Origin: Phaseolus vulgaris
Lineage: Eukaryota; Streptophyta; Magnoliopsida; Fabales; Fabaceae
Assembly: GCF_000499845.2 (NCBI RefSeq)
Contig: NC_023759.2
Location: 46,904,672 to 46,968,671 of the forward strand
DNA: 64,000 nt
Direction of reading: 5' to 3'
This document shows, piece after piece, positions 35,901 through 47,799 of this stretch. Made by a program: the position numbers and the translations under genes. Below the pieces are notes generated by a model. It was not told where the DNA came from, searched no databases, and saw only the letters and a list, made by a program, of their open reading frames with translations. Within the stretch, counting starts at the first letter, position 1; the number at the start of each line of letters is the position of its first letter.

Positions 35901-38613
35901 GTACTTACTAGTCATATCTGTTTGCACTCTTGATCATCATGACCAACCTTTGGGTTGGTTTGCATGTCACTTTCATAGTCTTGACTGATAATTGTACTTG
36001 TAAAGAATAGTCCGAGTTATTATTTGTTTTTATGTCTAGTTCATGGTATGAATATCTAAGTAGCAGTTAAGATAATTTCTTACCATGCTTACAGTACACT
36101 TCACTCTTTTTTCATTTTTAATTTTTGTGGTGGGGGAGGGTTGAGTTGAGAGATATATGGATACAATTATATTGTGCTTATATTCTAAAATCTTGGACAC
36201 TGTTTTTGTTTTCCCTATATGTACAGAGGGGTTTCTTGGTGTGATGATTCTCTGGCTCTGGTGTATGAGTCTTGGTACAAAACTCGTAAAATAAGAACAT
36301 GGCTAGTTTCTCCTGGGTCTGAAGATGTAGCTCCAGACATCCTATTTGATAGATCTTCAGAGGATGTGTACTCTGATCCCGGCTCTCCTATGTTGCGGAG
36401 AACTCAAGCTGGGACATACATCATTGCAAGGATAAAAAAGGCCAGTGATGAAGGAAGATATGTTATACTGAATGGAACTGGTGCTACACCAGAAGGGAAC
36501 ATTCCATTCCTTGATCTGTTTGACATGTAAGTGTCTTAAATTTCTTATTTTGCTTCTGACATGTTCTCATATATGATGGTTTGAACCAAAATGTTTCAGA
36601 AATACACGCAAAACAGAACGGATCTGGGAGAGTGATAAAGAAAAGTATTATGAGACTGTTGTTGCTCTAATGTCTGATCAGGAAGAAGGTGATTTGCATT
36701 TGGATAAGCTGAAGATACTGACTTCTAAAGAGTCAAAAACTGAAAACACCCAATATTACTTTGTTGGCTGGCCGGATAAAAAGATAGTTCAGGTTACAAA
36801 TTTCCCTCATCCGTACCCTCAACTTGCATCATTGCAGAAAGAGATGGTCAGGTATCAGAGAAAAGATGGGGTTCAACTTACTGCTACATTATATCTGCCA
36901 CCGGGTTACAATCCATCAACAGATGGTCCTTTGCCATGCCTGGTTTGGTCTTACCCTGGAGAGTTCAAGAGTAAAGATGCTGCTGGACAAGTTCGTGGTT
37001 CACCAAATGAATTTGCTGGGATAGGTTCCACATCAGCCCTCCTTTGGCTGGCTAGAAGGTATTGATTGTCTTTGCCAACAATGGGTTTCATTTGGGTATT
37101 TTTTATTTAGCATAATTTTACTTGATCTCTCTGTTCCCAATTCAATATATATTTTGTGAATTATAAGATGGACCTCTCTTTGAATACTTTAAAAATACTG
37201 CAGGTTTGCAATTCTATCTGGGCCTACCATTCCTATTATTGGTGAGGGTGATGAAGAGGCAAATGATAGGTAACTTGATAATGATATTGTTACTGCTGTG
37301 GGATCTTTACCATTTAGTTATCACTAATAATTGTTCAATCCCATGAATTTCAATCTTATTTTCTCTTCAAATTGGAGTTTCAAATTTTTGGACCTACGAG
37401 ACTGTGGCTTCTTTTGTTCTTTTCTTCAGCGTGTTCAAATTTTGCTGTTAAGTAATCATACCTCAACTAATAAAGCTGTAGAGTTTATCTGATTTTAAAC
37501 CAAATATCCACATTCCAGTTATGTAGAACAATTGGTTGCAAGTGCTGAGGCTGCTGTGGAGGAAGTTATCCGGCGTGGGGTGAGCTTTATTTTTATTGTA
37601 TGGAGAATATAAATCTGTTGGTCCATTGAAATATTGTGACTGAAGCTGTTTTTCGGCGGGTTCACTTGTCACATCTAGGTAGCCGATCCAAAGAAAATAG
37701 CTGTTGGTGGACATTCCTATGGTGCGTTCATGACTGCTAACCTCCTGGCACACGCACCTCATCTTTTCTGTTGTGGAATTGCACGTTCTGGTGCTTACAA
37801 CAGGACACTTACTCCTTTTGGTTTTCAGGTACTTCTTGTAATGGCTTATATTTTTCTTTCTTCTAGTACCCATAAATTGTCTTTCTTATGTCCTACAGTT
37901 CCCTTTAATCTGCTTTCACACCCTCTTCTTTGAACTACATGTTACCTTGTGACTTTGAGTGTACTTTAGAATTAAAGTCTTATGTCTTCCTCCACGTCCT
38001 TCTGTAGAATGAAGACAGAACTCTTTGGGAAGCTACTAATACTTATGTTGAGATGAGTCCTTTTATGTCGGCTAATAAAATTAAGAAACCCATCTTGCTT
38101 ATTCACGGGGAAGAGGACAATAATCCAGGAACATTAACCATGCAGGTAAGAGAGGAATTCCTACCTTAGCTATTCTCATATTCTGTCATCAATTAATTGT
38201 TATTGTTGTGTTTTTATATTTTGGAGGAAGAATCCTGGGATCTTTCGTTATCCAATTGCATTCTGCTTACCCTTTGTCCTGCTATGCAGTCAGACAGGTT
38301 TTTCAACGCTCTGAAGGGTCATGGTGCTCTTAGTCGGCTGGTCATTCTGCCTCATGAGAGTCATGGTTACACTGCCAGAGAAAGCATCATGCATGTACTT
38401 TGGGAAACAGATAGATGGTTGCATAAACACTGCGTGTCTAACACTTCTGTTGCAGAAGAAGACCATGAAACTGCCACAGTCAAAGAAGATGTTAGCAAAG
38501 AAACCACAAATGCTGAAAACAAAGTGGTTGCCACCAGCGGAGGTGGCAGCAGAGAAGTGTCTGAGCTTGAATATGAAGAATTTCATTCTCTGCCAAGGTC
38601 ATCTTTGTGGTAA
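32917..38613 (+). CDS. CGEP: Chloroplast glutamyl endopeptidase (CGEP), S9D serine peptidase
   Basis: CGEP is a stromal peptidase of the prolyl-oligopeptidase family (S9D) that cleaves after glutamate and takes part in chloroplast proteostasis. Ten exons join in phase: 32917-33160, 33778-34765, 35554-35682, 36227-36526, 36600-37058, 37204-37269, 37519-37579, 37679-37828, 38008-38145, 38290-38613, giving 952 residues, a normal family length. The N-terminal 55 or so residues are rich in Leu, Ser, Pro and Arg, as for a transit peptide, and the first ATG (MMRLHK) matches the start seen in relatives. A beta-propeller-like region follows. The C-terminal alpha/beta hydrolase has nucleophile S762 in GGHSYGAF, acid D836 in HGEEDNNPG and base H870 in PHESHGY. 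The tail after about 885 is Glu/Thr-rich. All catalytic residues are present, so the enzyme should be active. Confidence 0.95.
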
Positions 38614-38649
38614 CCACATCTTTAGCCTTAAATTTAGAGTTAAATAAGT

Positions 38650-40600
38650 TTTTTGGTACCTACAAAATTAGTCCGTATCGAAGTTGGCATTTTCAATTTT
38701 TTTAGTGTTTCTAATACGACGCTATTTTGGTCATTACAGTAATTTTATTATTCTTGAGTTGACAGTTTTGATGTGTAATTATCTTAGTAAGATATTTACA
38801 ATGTTGGGAATGCAAAAGTACAGAGTAATTGTAAGAGTCAAATTAGCATATTTATTAAATGTTGGAACTTGGATATAAAACATTGAAATTTAGACAAGCA
38901 ACCAAATAATTTAGACAATATTAAAACACATTAGTGCTTATTTTTACCATCTATGCATGCTTTTAACCTTGAGCTTTAATGATGTAGAAGAATTATCCGA
39001 ACATAGAATAGAATCATCCAAATGATGCATGTGGAAGACAGAGCTGCAAGACGCCCTTCAATGTGAGGATGAAACACGTTCAGATTGACAGGGATCGGTT
39101 ACATTGCAAGTACGGGGATATCAAAAGCACTTGACGATGTCATGTAATGATCCTTTAAAAACTACAGTTGCAATAATAGCATTGCTGGTGCAGTGGTAAG
39201 TTGCCAAATATGATTCATCATCTGTTGCTCGTGTTTTCACAAGGCTCTCTTTTGAGGCTTAGCTGAAAACAAACAATCTAATATACTTGAGGAATAACCA
39301 AACTCACCACTTATTCTTCCTATGCTGTTTAGTATCTTCCTTCATAATCATTGAGTTGTGATTCTTTTTACTTAATTAGTATCTTTTTTGTCTCTTTATA
39401 ACTGTGTGTAATGTGTAACACAGCCACCCACACTCCCATCACCCCACCCACACCTCCATTCACACATTACATTCATATTTTTATTAATTTATTCTAATGA
39501 ATACAATCTCTATTATTAATTTAATCAACATCATCTACTTATCAAACCATCTAGTCATCAACTCATTACTATCAACTCATTAACTCATTAGTTGCATCTC
39601 AATGTCAGAATACTATTAATATCCACTACCACAAACATTTTACATATTTGTTACACTTTTTTCAGTTTTGTTGTGACTACAACAAAACTACAAGAAGAAC
39701 ATCTCTCTCCTCATGTTCGGGTAAATTTCTATAATCTACTAGGTATAGGGCATATTAGGTCATATGAATTTTTGTTAACATTTTCTTTATGAATTTTTGT
39801 TAACATTTTCTTTCATGTGATTTCAATATGAGTAGAGGTAGAAACTTTTATTCATAAATCTCCAATTCAATAGATGACATACATCTCAACGTAATATTAT
39901 CTTGGAAATAACTATGTTTTCACATATCACAATCACACCATCATATATTTCATTTATACATATAACTCAAGTTAAATGCTAATAAATTACATTTAATTAT
40001 CTATTATATTATAATATTCAAATTCAACATATCAAATATGACAATATAGTGAAAGATAAACCAACTTTAACATTTAAAAAAAAATTAAAATGTATTTTTT
40101 TTTAAGTTTAGAAAATACTCTCTCGTTCAATTAACACTTTGTTGGCCCAACAAATTAAACATTTATTGTAATTTGCCTAATTATTATTTTGCTTGTCCAC
40201 TCAAAGGTGCATACTCAACATATTTTAGTCACCTAGTGAAAACTTAGCTCGCCTAGTGATTAAAGTATTCATCCGAGGACTAAAGTATTAGTTGACGACT
40301 AAACCATTGGAAGTTTTCATAACAATCTACATGGCGAAAATTTACTAATCCAACGATCAAAATTTTAAAGTTTTCTATTAATTAAATTTCGTCCGCCGAT
40401 AGTCCACTATTTTTTCCATTAATACCTAACTTTGTAGTTTGTACTGTAAAGTTTAACAACAAAAAAAAAACAACACGCAACTTAAGTATGTTGCTTCTGC
40501 AATCCTGTAGAAACACTTCATTAGTTGTAAAAACTTGTTAAAAATTAATAGAGAAAAGAATATTAAACACATCAACAATTGGTGCAAAATCCTTATTAAT
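38650..40600. other. Region between CGEP and COX5C, no gene recognised
   Basis: Includes the CGEP 3' region. A 25-bp direct repeat (GAATTTTTGTTAACATTTTC) lies at about 39762-39812. No protein or RNA gene was recognised. Confidence 0.45.
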
Positions 40601-40700
40601 CTTAGAGTAAGTCAGCTCAAGTACATATTTTGAGCCAATTGAATGCCAAGAGAAAGAAATGCAAAAAATTGAAGTGCTTTGGCAGAAAACATGGCCATTT

Positions 40701-40895
40701 TCATTCTTCCTCCTTCACAACACTAATCTCACCTTTTTCCAGGAAATCATAAAATGTCCTGATTTTTTTCTTTTCATTCCAGTGATGCATCTTCCAGAAA
40801 CTTGCAGCACCTAAACCAAGCACTGTTCCGATAATTATCTCCTTCACAACACTTGGTCCTTTCAAAGTAGCATGAGCAATCCTAGGACCAGCCAT
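40701..40895 (-). CDS. COX5C: Cytochrome c oxidase subunit 5C
   Basis: Codes for a 64-residue plant-specific small subunit of mitochondrial complex IV, sited in the inner membrane. The protein begins MAGPRIAHATLKGPSVVKEI, has one hydrophobic segment at about 19-36 and continues KMHHWNE, RTFYDFLEKGEISVV and an acidic end (KEEE). The length is typical. The open frame extends nine codons upstream of this ATG, but family proteins begin at MAGPRIAHATLKG, so the start at 40895 is chosen. No cleavable presequence is expected. The coding part is one exon. A leader intron and a site II promoter cluster lie upstream (separate entries), both known habits of COX5C genes. Confidence 0.95.
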   Translation of the reverse strand: MAGPRIAHATLKGPSVVKEIIIGTVLGLGAASFWKMHHWNEKKKIRTFYDFLEKGEISVVKEEE

Positions 40896-40924
40896 TTGCT
40901 TCACTGTCTTTAAACTTGTCAATT

Positions 40925-41987
40925 CTACAAGTTACAAAACCCTGCCTTTTTAATTAATAATGTATAAAACTGAGATGTAGATGTAGTTTCAAACTCTCCT
41001 AAGACTGATGTCAAGTGAATGCATGAAAAGTAAAGGAAAAGGCATGAAAAAAAAAACAAAGACACTTGAATAATTGTTAGAGAGTTTTTTTTTATATATA
41101 TATAATAGTGAAAGTAAGAAGTTTGATATTCTCCCTTCATAACCCCAATAAAGAGTGTGTATAAAATAAAAATAAGATTAGGCAATTAAGGTGTTGGGGG
41201 ATGGATGCAATAATATAAAAGTAAATTTGCTCGGTAAAACTAACAGATTTCGCTTAGAAATCATGATCAAATAGTATAAACTTGGATGAATTTAATTTTA
41301 AAATAATTACTATTTCTATTTGCTTTTGCTAATAATTTTATAAATGCATTTGTTTTTAAGGTTTACTGCATACAATTATTCTATTACAATTTTTTTTAAC
41401 TAAAAATGAGGTCTTCCAACTAGAAAATTTAATTTTAGTATGAGTTGTTGTTCTGTCTCGATTATCCTCTTCTTCTTATGTCCAGTAATGTTATTCATCT
41501 CTCCTTATATCTGATGTCATTAATAGTTAAATTCACAAATTAATAAATTAATTTTAGGATCGTAGTTTTCAACCTATGATTAGATTCGGATACAAATAGA
41601 CAAAATAAAACAAAGTGACACTATTATCATTGTTAGTAAGAACATAAAAAGGATAAGATCAAATCAGATTTACAGAGATGAAATATGACTCGTGTTCATC
41701 CCACGGTTCGGATCTAGGCTACTAATGAAGAACATGCTGAGTGGGAAGAAAAATAAGTTGTATTAAAACAAACACCATCTCTGACATCAATATTGTCCAA
41801 GTAACTGTCGTTGAAACTAATAAATGAAATAGAAGTTATAGCTACACATCCTCAAAAGTTACCGAAAATGTATAATAAAAGAAACCAACAGAATGAATAA
41901 TCCCATCAGCATTAAGAATTTGATCGAAAACGTAGCACTTAAACAAGAATCCAAGATATAATAACACAACCAAATTAGAGAACTCAC
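40925..41987 (-). other. COX5C 5'-leader intron
   Basis: On the minus strand a strong donor GCAGTG|GTGAGTT (exon end at 41988) is followed about 1.06 kb later by acceptor ACTTGTAG|AATTGACAAG (exon start at 40924), 29 bases before the COX5C ATG. Leader introns in plant COX5C genes are known to boost expression. The splice sites are read by eye only. Confidence 0.7.
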
Positions 41988-42072
41988 CACTGCTTCAGGC
42001 TGAAGATCTCTTCTTCACAACGAGTACAGGAAAAAAATGTATATACACTATGAACTTCCTCGGCATTTCTGA

Positions 42073-42136
42073 TGGGCCTTTCTAGCCCAATCCAAATAAG
42101 TTTGGGCTGAAATACAGGCCCAATTTCTGTGGGCCT
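42073..42136 (-). promoter_or_regulatory. Cluster of site II (TGGGCY) elements, COX5C promoter
   Basis: Five TGGGCC/T-type words or their complements lie within about 65 bp: TGGGCC (42073), AGCCCA (42084), TGGGCT (42103), GGCCCA (42118) and TGGGCC (42130). Site II elements bind TCP factors and are a known mark of nuclear genes for cytochrome oxidase and other respiratory-chain proteins. They lie just upstream of the leader exon. Confidence 0.75.
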
Positions 42137-42199
42137 TAAAGCAAAAGGAAGCAACAAGTTATCGGTTTCTCAGTGGGCGTTAATAATACGACTATGAAC

Positions 42200-43740
42200 G
42201 TGTCCACGCACATGTCCAACTTTTTCGACGCTGAAGCTAATAAATCGCCTCTATCATTTCTAAATAAATATTCAAAATTATCTTTCACATTTCTATAAAT
42301 ATATAACTTCCTCATTTTTCATCGTGGTAACGAGGATTAGGAATGCTGAAAATAGAACAGATTAAAAATAATCAGAAACAAATCCATATTTCATCAAAAC
42401 TTATTTGTTCCAAAATTTTCACATTTATTTTTTATTCAATCGAATGGTTTGGTTTAATTTTCAAATAGAATAACTAAATTAAGCATGACACTCTATCAAT
42501 TAAAAAAATTATTTTAAAATGTATAGTTTACTAATCTCTAAGAATTAAAAAATATATACTTCAAATTATGAAATACTTCAATTTAATTTTAACCATAGAA
42601 CTCTCTCTTAATTTAATTTAAAATATTTTCAATATCAACTTCAACAGACTTCATGGCCAATGCTTCTGAAAACAATGAGAAATAAAAATAATAAACAAAA
42701 AATTAAATTTAATTTATAAAAATATTTGGGATTATGTTGTGCGGCTAACGTAAAATCCCATTAATAAGTTCGTATACACCAAAATAATTGTTTCCACGGA
42801 AAAACCTTGTCGACCATGCAACAGCTGTACAATAATATTAATATATAATATTTTCCAATACAGACTGTAATACTTTAATAGTTTTCTTAAGAATATTAAA
42901 TGGAAGTAACGAAAAATAAAATCCAAAGCATAGAAAAATAATTATTTTAATAATGGGTTGTGATATGTTACCATAAACAGTAAACAAAATCCACTTCATA
43001 AATCAATAAAATAATATTTTAATTATATCTAATTTAAAAAAAAATATTATTATATTATTATAATGTGGTGTGAAGTAAAAATGTTTATAGTGTGAAAGAA
43101 ATATTTTCCTTTAATAATAGGGCCTGAACGTGTTTTGTTCCAAATGCATCGCCGAGGAATAATGATACGGTGCACGTGATTACGAGTAGAGTGCACTATA
43201 TAGCTTCAACTTTATTCCCATCTTAAAATAATTAAAAGAAGTGGTTGATGAGTCATGAGGGTTTAGTTAGAGAAAGTAAGTAAAATAATTAAGAAAATGC
43301 TGAACGTTGTTTTTGTCAAAGAGTGAATTACATATTCCCTCATAGTTCATAATTTTTAGATTGAGATCCTCCAATTCGCATGAAATTATATATGGTAAAT
43401 AATCTGATAACAATTATGTCTGGAATTATGTATTATATATTTCAGATTATCCTGATATGGTGTTCTGATTAAATGGATAAATACTTATTAGACTAAATAT
43501 TATATTAAAATAAAATTTAAATTTATATTATAAAATTAATTTATAAGATAAAATTTATATATATATATATATATATATTTTGAAATATTATAGCTAATCA
43601 CTTAAAAAAATTATACTTAAAAAGTTAAAATATGTATATCTGTCTCAGGTAGGGGAAAAGACCTCAGAGTGTAGACAAAATCAGAGTAGATAAGGACGTA
43701 GGTATGTAGCCTCTATGTACCTACAAATATATTGTTATTT
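42200..43740. other. AT-rich intergenic stretch, nothing recognised apart from a (TA)n tract
   Basis: No coding or RNA feature was recognised. It starts in the distal COX5C promoter. Confidence 0.45.
43556..43578. repeat. (TA)n microsatellite
   Basis: TA run of about 23 bp. Confidence 0.9.
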
Positions 43741-43749
43741 TTCGTTTTT

Positions 43750-44105
43750 CTCTTTTTTTTTATAAAGACATCACTATGTAACTTGACATCTCAGATAAGC
43801 TGACACCTCAAGTAACAACAATCATTTGCTATCACATGAAAAAAAATATTATTAAAGAAAGAAAAAAAAATACAAAAATATGGAGGATTAGACCAAAACC
43901 CATATGTTAACACAAACGATACATAGGTAGATTATAACTATTCATAAAGAATTTTAAGAACAGACTAGTTGGGAGTCTATTATACCAATGAAATAATTCT
44001 CTATGAATAAATCCTAAATTAGCCAACTTATCACCATACGCATTTCCTTTACGAAAAATAAACTAAGAACTTTTTTGTCCCATCACCAGATCAGCACCAT
44101 GAAGT
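43750..44105 (-). mobile_element. LINE 3' fragment with RNase H end, copy D
   Basis: The minus strand reads FRKGNAYGDKLANLGFIHRE then LFHWYNRLP, the end of the plant-LINE RNase H region, followed by the shared tail (TTAACATATGGGTTTTGGTC, GAGATGTCAAGTTACATAG) and an A-rich end at about 43755. This end is less broken than copies A and C. It lies some 200 bp upstream of the TBL gene. Confidence 0.8.
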
Positions 44106-44305
44106 GATGGACACTGTTTATCAGAAAATTAGAGATTTATTATTCTGAATCAACCACCCTATTCTGACTAACATTGCTTCTGGCTTTAATTTCTCTGTAC
44201 ACTAATTAATATTTAGTTTTGTTTTTCTCTTGCAAGTTTTCCCTAATCATTGTGCATGAACTATGGCACTACACATTGACTCGTTTTGAAGCACAGTTCT
44301 GGGCA

Positions 44306-46597
44306 ATGGAGAGACAGAGAAGTTTCTCCTTCAAACCCTCTAGGCTTTTGGTTTTCTCATTCACTATCTTTTCATCGATTTTCTTCCTTTCCACCTTCAC
44401 CACCTGGCTCACCAATTACGCACCTTCAATTCACCAACAGATTCATCTTCACTTCAACACTTCTTTTTCTTTTTCTTCTTCTTCTTCTTCAACTTTTACT
44501 ACTAATACTTCATCATCATCTTCTTCAACTTTTACTACTAATACTTCATCATCATCTTCTTCAACTTTCACTACTAATATTTCATCATCATCTTCTTCTT
44601 CTTCTTCTGTTGGTGACGGTGACAGTGTGGCTCTTCCACCTTTATCTGTTCAGTCCCTGACCAAAAACTTCACAGTGGGTGGTGCGAAAATTTCAGCTTT
44701 GATCGATAACCGTCTTGCCAGGACCCAGAAAAGCTACTCCAGATCCAAATCTGAACCGGTACGACACCATGTTGGTGCTTCGAATGTCAATTTCACGGCA
44801 CTGCGAGAGTATGGAACTTCGCCTGAGAGGGTACCCAGCAACGAGCGGGAGAAGATAGTAGCTTTAGATGGGAATACTCAAGTTCCTTTTCTGAAGAAGA
44901 TTGAGCAGAAGGGAGTTGAAGGGTGTGATTTAACAAAAGGGTATTGGGTTTTTGATGAAAGCTATGCCCTTTATTCCAAAGATTCGTGTCCTTTCATAGA
45001 TGAAGGTTTTGATTGTGTGGGGAATGGAAGATTGGATAGAGACTACTCTAAGTGGAGATGGCAGCCCAAAGACTGTGACATTCCGAGGTACTCTCAATTT
45101 CAATCTTTTGGGATTTTTTTCCCTTGGTTTCTTTTCTACTGATGCAGTATTTAGGAAGAAAATGAAAGTTTTGCTTTTTGGTACTGTGATTTTTTGGCGA
45201 AGGTTCAATGCAACTAAAATGCTGGAGTTGATAAGAGGGAAACGGCTTGTTTTTGTGGGTGATTCGATTAATAGGAACCAATGGGAATCGATGTTGTGCA
45301 TGTTATTGGGTGGTATTAAAGATCCATCGAGAGTGTATGAGACCCGTGGAAGGAAAATTACCAAAGAGAAGGGAAATTATAGTTTCAGGTTTCTGGTAAT
45401 TCTGCAGAACCGTACTTAGATTTTGTGATGTATAGCTGGCCCTGGAGTATTAGGTTTTCATATCTTGCACTTTCAACCTTGCAGGATTATCAATGTACGG
45501 TTGAATACTATGTCAGTCATTTCTTAGTTCATGAAAGCAAGGCAAGAATTGGGCAGAAACGAAGACCAACCTTGCGAATTGATGCCATTGATCACGGTTC
45601 ATCAAGATGGAGGGGAGCTGATGTTTTGGTTTTCAACACTGCACATTGGTGGTCACATCACAAAACAAAAGCTGGGTTAGCACTTTTCTTGATGCTTTTG
45701 TTTCTAGGCCTAGAAACCTTTGCTAATGTGTTAATTATGTTAGAGAAAGGATGAAACTGTACATGATTCCTAATTGCTGAAATAGAAAATAGAAAATAAC
45801 TTTATAAATCAGGGTATTTCACTGTGTTAATAATGTTAGAGAAAGGATTAAACTTGACATGTCTCCTAAACTTTAAGATAGCCTAAAATATTTACCAAAA
45901 AATAACGGTGTTCTATTCAGGAAATGGATTTTTTGTGCAGTCACCAAATTCACACAAACATCAAATCAGATAACTCAGATTCTAATGCGTGTTTTAGTAT
46001 TTGTCAGATCTTTATCCAACAGTTCTGATTCTCTAACAGGATTTATTACTACCAAGAAGGAAGTCTAGTTCATCCCCAGCTAAATGTTTCCACAGCTTTC
46101 AGGAAAGCTTTAAGGACTTGGACTTCATGGGTGGACAGACACATCAATCACAGAAAAACCCGAGTTTTCTTTCGAAGTTCAGCACCATCACATTTCAGGT
46201 TTGTTTCTGATATTCACTCGTTCTAATGGCTCTTGTATTTCCCGAAGTGTAAGATGTTAAGAGTTGCTGATTAGTGAAGTTGATCCTTTGCAACAGTGGT
46301 GGTGATTGGAATTCTGGAGGGCATTGTACAGAAGCCACTCTTCCTCTGAATGAAACCTTATTAAGCACTAGTTATCCTGAGAAGAACATAATGGTAGAGC
46401 AGATAATAAAGCAAATGAAAACTCCTGTGACATTGTTGAATATAACTAGTTTGTCAGCATATAGGATCGATGGTCACCCATCAATTTATGGGAGAAAAAC
46501 ACGGTCCTCTAGGATTCAAGATTGTAGCCATTGGTGTCTTCCAGGGGTTCCAGATACATGGAACGAATTGTTATATTTTCATTTACAGAGTAGATGA
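44306..46597 (+). CDS. Trichome birefringence-like (TBL) protein, putative wall polysaccharide O-acetyltransferase
   Basis: TBL/PMR5 (DUF231) proteins are type II Golgi membrane proteins, several of which O-acetylate xylan, mannan, xyloglucan or pectin. Five exons join in phase: 44306-45087, 45203-45395, 45485-45675, 46040-46198, 46297-46597, giving 541 residues. After a short basic N terminus ([13 protein letters not shown]) comes one membrane anchor at about 13-34. A Ser/Thr-rich linker contains a 12-residue unit repeated three times. The TBL domain begins [18 protein letters not shown]. The catalytic GDS is at 280-282 ([12 protein letters not shown]) and the C-terminal D517-x-x-H520 is in [16 protein letters not shown]. 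Both halves of the esterase-like active site are intact. The frame is open upstream to 44219, but ATG 44306 gives the usual short cytosolic tail. The exact subfamily and sugar substrate are not determined. Confidence 0.92.
44479..44605 (+). repeat. In-frame 36-bp minisatellite in TBL linker
   Basis: AACTTTTACTACTAATACTT starts at 44491, 44527 and 44563 (period exactly 36 bp), with TCATCATCATCTTCTTC between. It encodes three [16 protein letters not shown] units in the linker after the membrane anchor. Because the period is a multiple of three, copy changes keep the frame. Confidence 0.9.
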
Positions 46598-46599
46598 GA

Positions 46600-47235
46600 G
46601 TTTCCACTTCAAACTCTTGTGCCCTTCATTTTACTCGAACCTGTATATATATTCATTCCCTTTCTTCACGAGTTTAACTTATTTTTATGTTCTCTTTAAC
46701 ATTGTACGATTGCAGTTCGTCTCATTCTAGACGTTAACAAAGGAAACTTCAAATTTTGGAGTACAATGAAACGGGTTGAAATGGACCCATGATGTGTGTA
46801 TCCTTTTCATGGAGTTGTTATTCTCACACCGCAGAATGTTTTATCACCTCCCCAACTATTTTGCACATATTAAAATATTTTTATCACAATAGAAGCTTAT
46901 TTTGGTTGTTCATTTTGTTGAAGATCCTTAGAAATAAAAACAATTCATAGAATATAAATTCATAGAATATAAATGAGTAAATTTTATTTTATAACTGACT
47001 TTATAAGATTTAATTAACATTTTTCTTAATTTGTGAGAATATATTCTGTACTCTCCTCTCAAGTAATCCCTATAAATAAGTGTTATAAGTACCACCTAAA
47101 GTTGGAGGATTTGAGTGAAGATGAATTAACTAATTATCTGGATATAAGATACAAATACTAAGCTAAGGTTGCTAAGGAATTAAGGTCTAAGATTAATGAT
47201 ATCTATACTTGGATAGATAAAGTGCGTTTAGATAG
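46600..47235. other. TBL 3' region and intergenic DNA
   Basis: Contains the probable TBL 3' untranslated region. No other feature was recognised. Confidence 0.45.
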
Positions 47236-47239
47236 TAAT

Positions 47240-47790
47240 TAAAATTGATTGTACAATTGTTGAGGTGTTGGTTGTTCGGTTACTCTCTTGCTCTTCAACA
47301 CTTTAAGTCTCATTTCTCAATTCACTGGTACTCGGTTGGGGTTGACTTGCAAAAGGTACTCCGACAGTTAAGTCAGTACTCAGTATTCAGAGTGTATATT
47401 AAGAACGGAATCAAAGCATACCTTATTTACTCATTTGTATATGGTTTATTTATAGTGTTTGGTCATAGATCATCTATTATGATGGACTGAATCTATCATA
47501 CATCAATATTAACTTATTATATTAACTTATTGTTAGGGAGGTTCCTTGATTTCTCGGGATGTTATCCCGATTTGGTGGAATTTGTCCCTGATTTTCATCA
47601 AGTTTCTGCAAATGTCTTAATTGGTATTTATTATAATTGTTTTAAATGTGTTTATCAGAATTTGATTCCAGTCGTTAATCAAAGTCGAGTGACATGGCTT
47701 GTTTGGTATTCGGTACAATATCATTTCTCAAGTGAATATTTGGTATCCTATGGGAAATATTCCGTATAAAATTTCAATTGATATCCAATG
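47240..47790 (+). mobile_element. LTR-like retroelement fragment
   Basis: Contains GCAAAAGGTACTCCGACAGT, TAAGTCAGTACTCAGTATTC, AAGAACGGAATCAAAGCATA and CCTTATTTACTCATTTGTAT before TTTATTTATAGTG. The same word order is found in the fragment at 29355-29790. It resembles long terminal repeats of legume retrotransposons. There is no internal region or coding frame. The boundaries are approximate. Confidence 0.5.
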
Positions 47791-47799
47791 CTAATAATA

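Noticed and set aside
44219..44305. Earlier ATG for the TBL gene
   Set aside because: It would add 29 residues before the short basic tail and membrane anchor typical of TBL proteins; ATG 44306 fits better.
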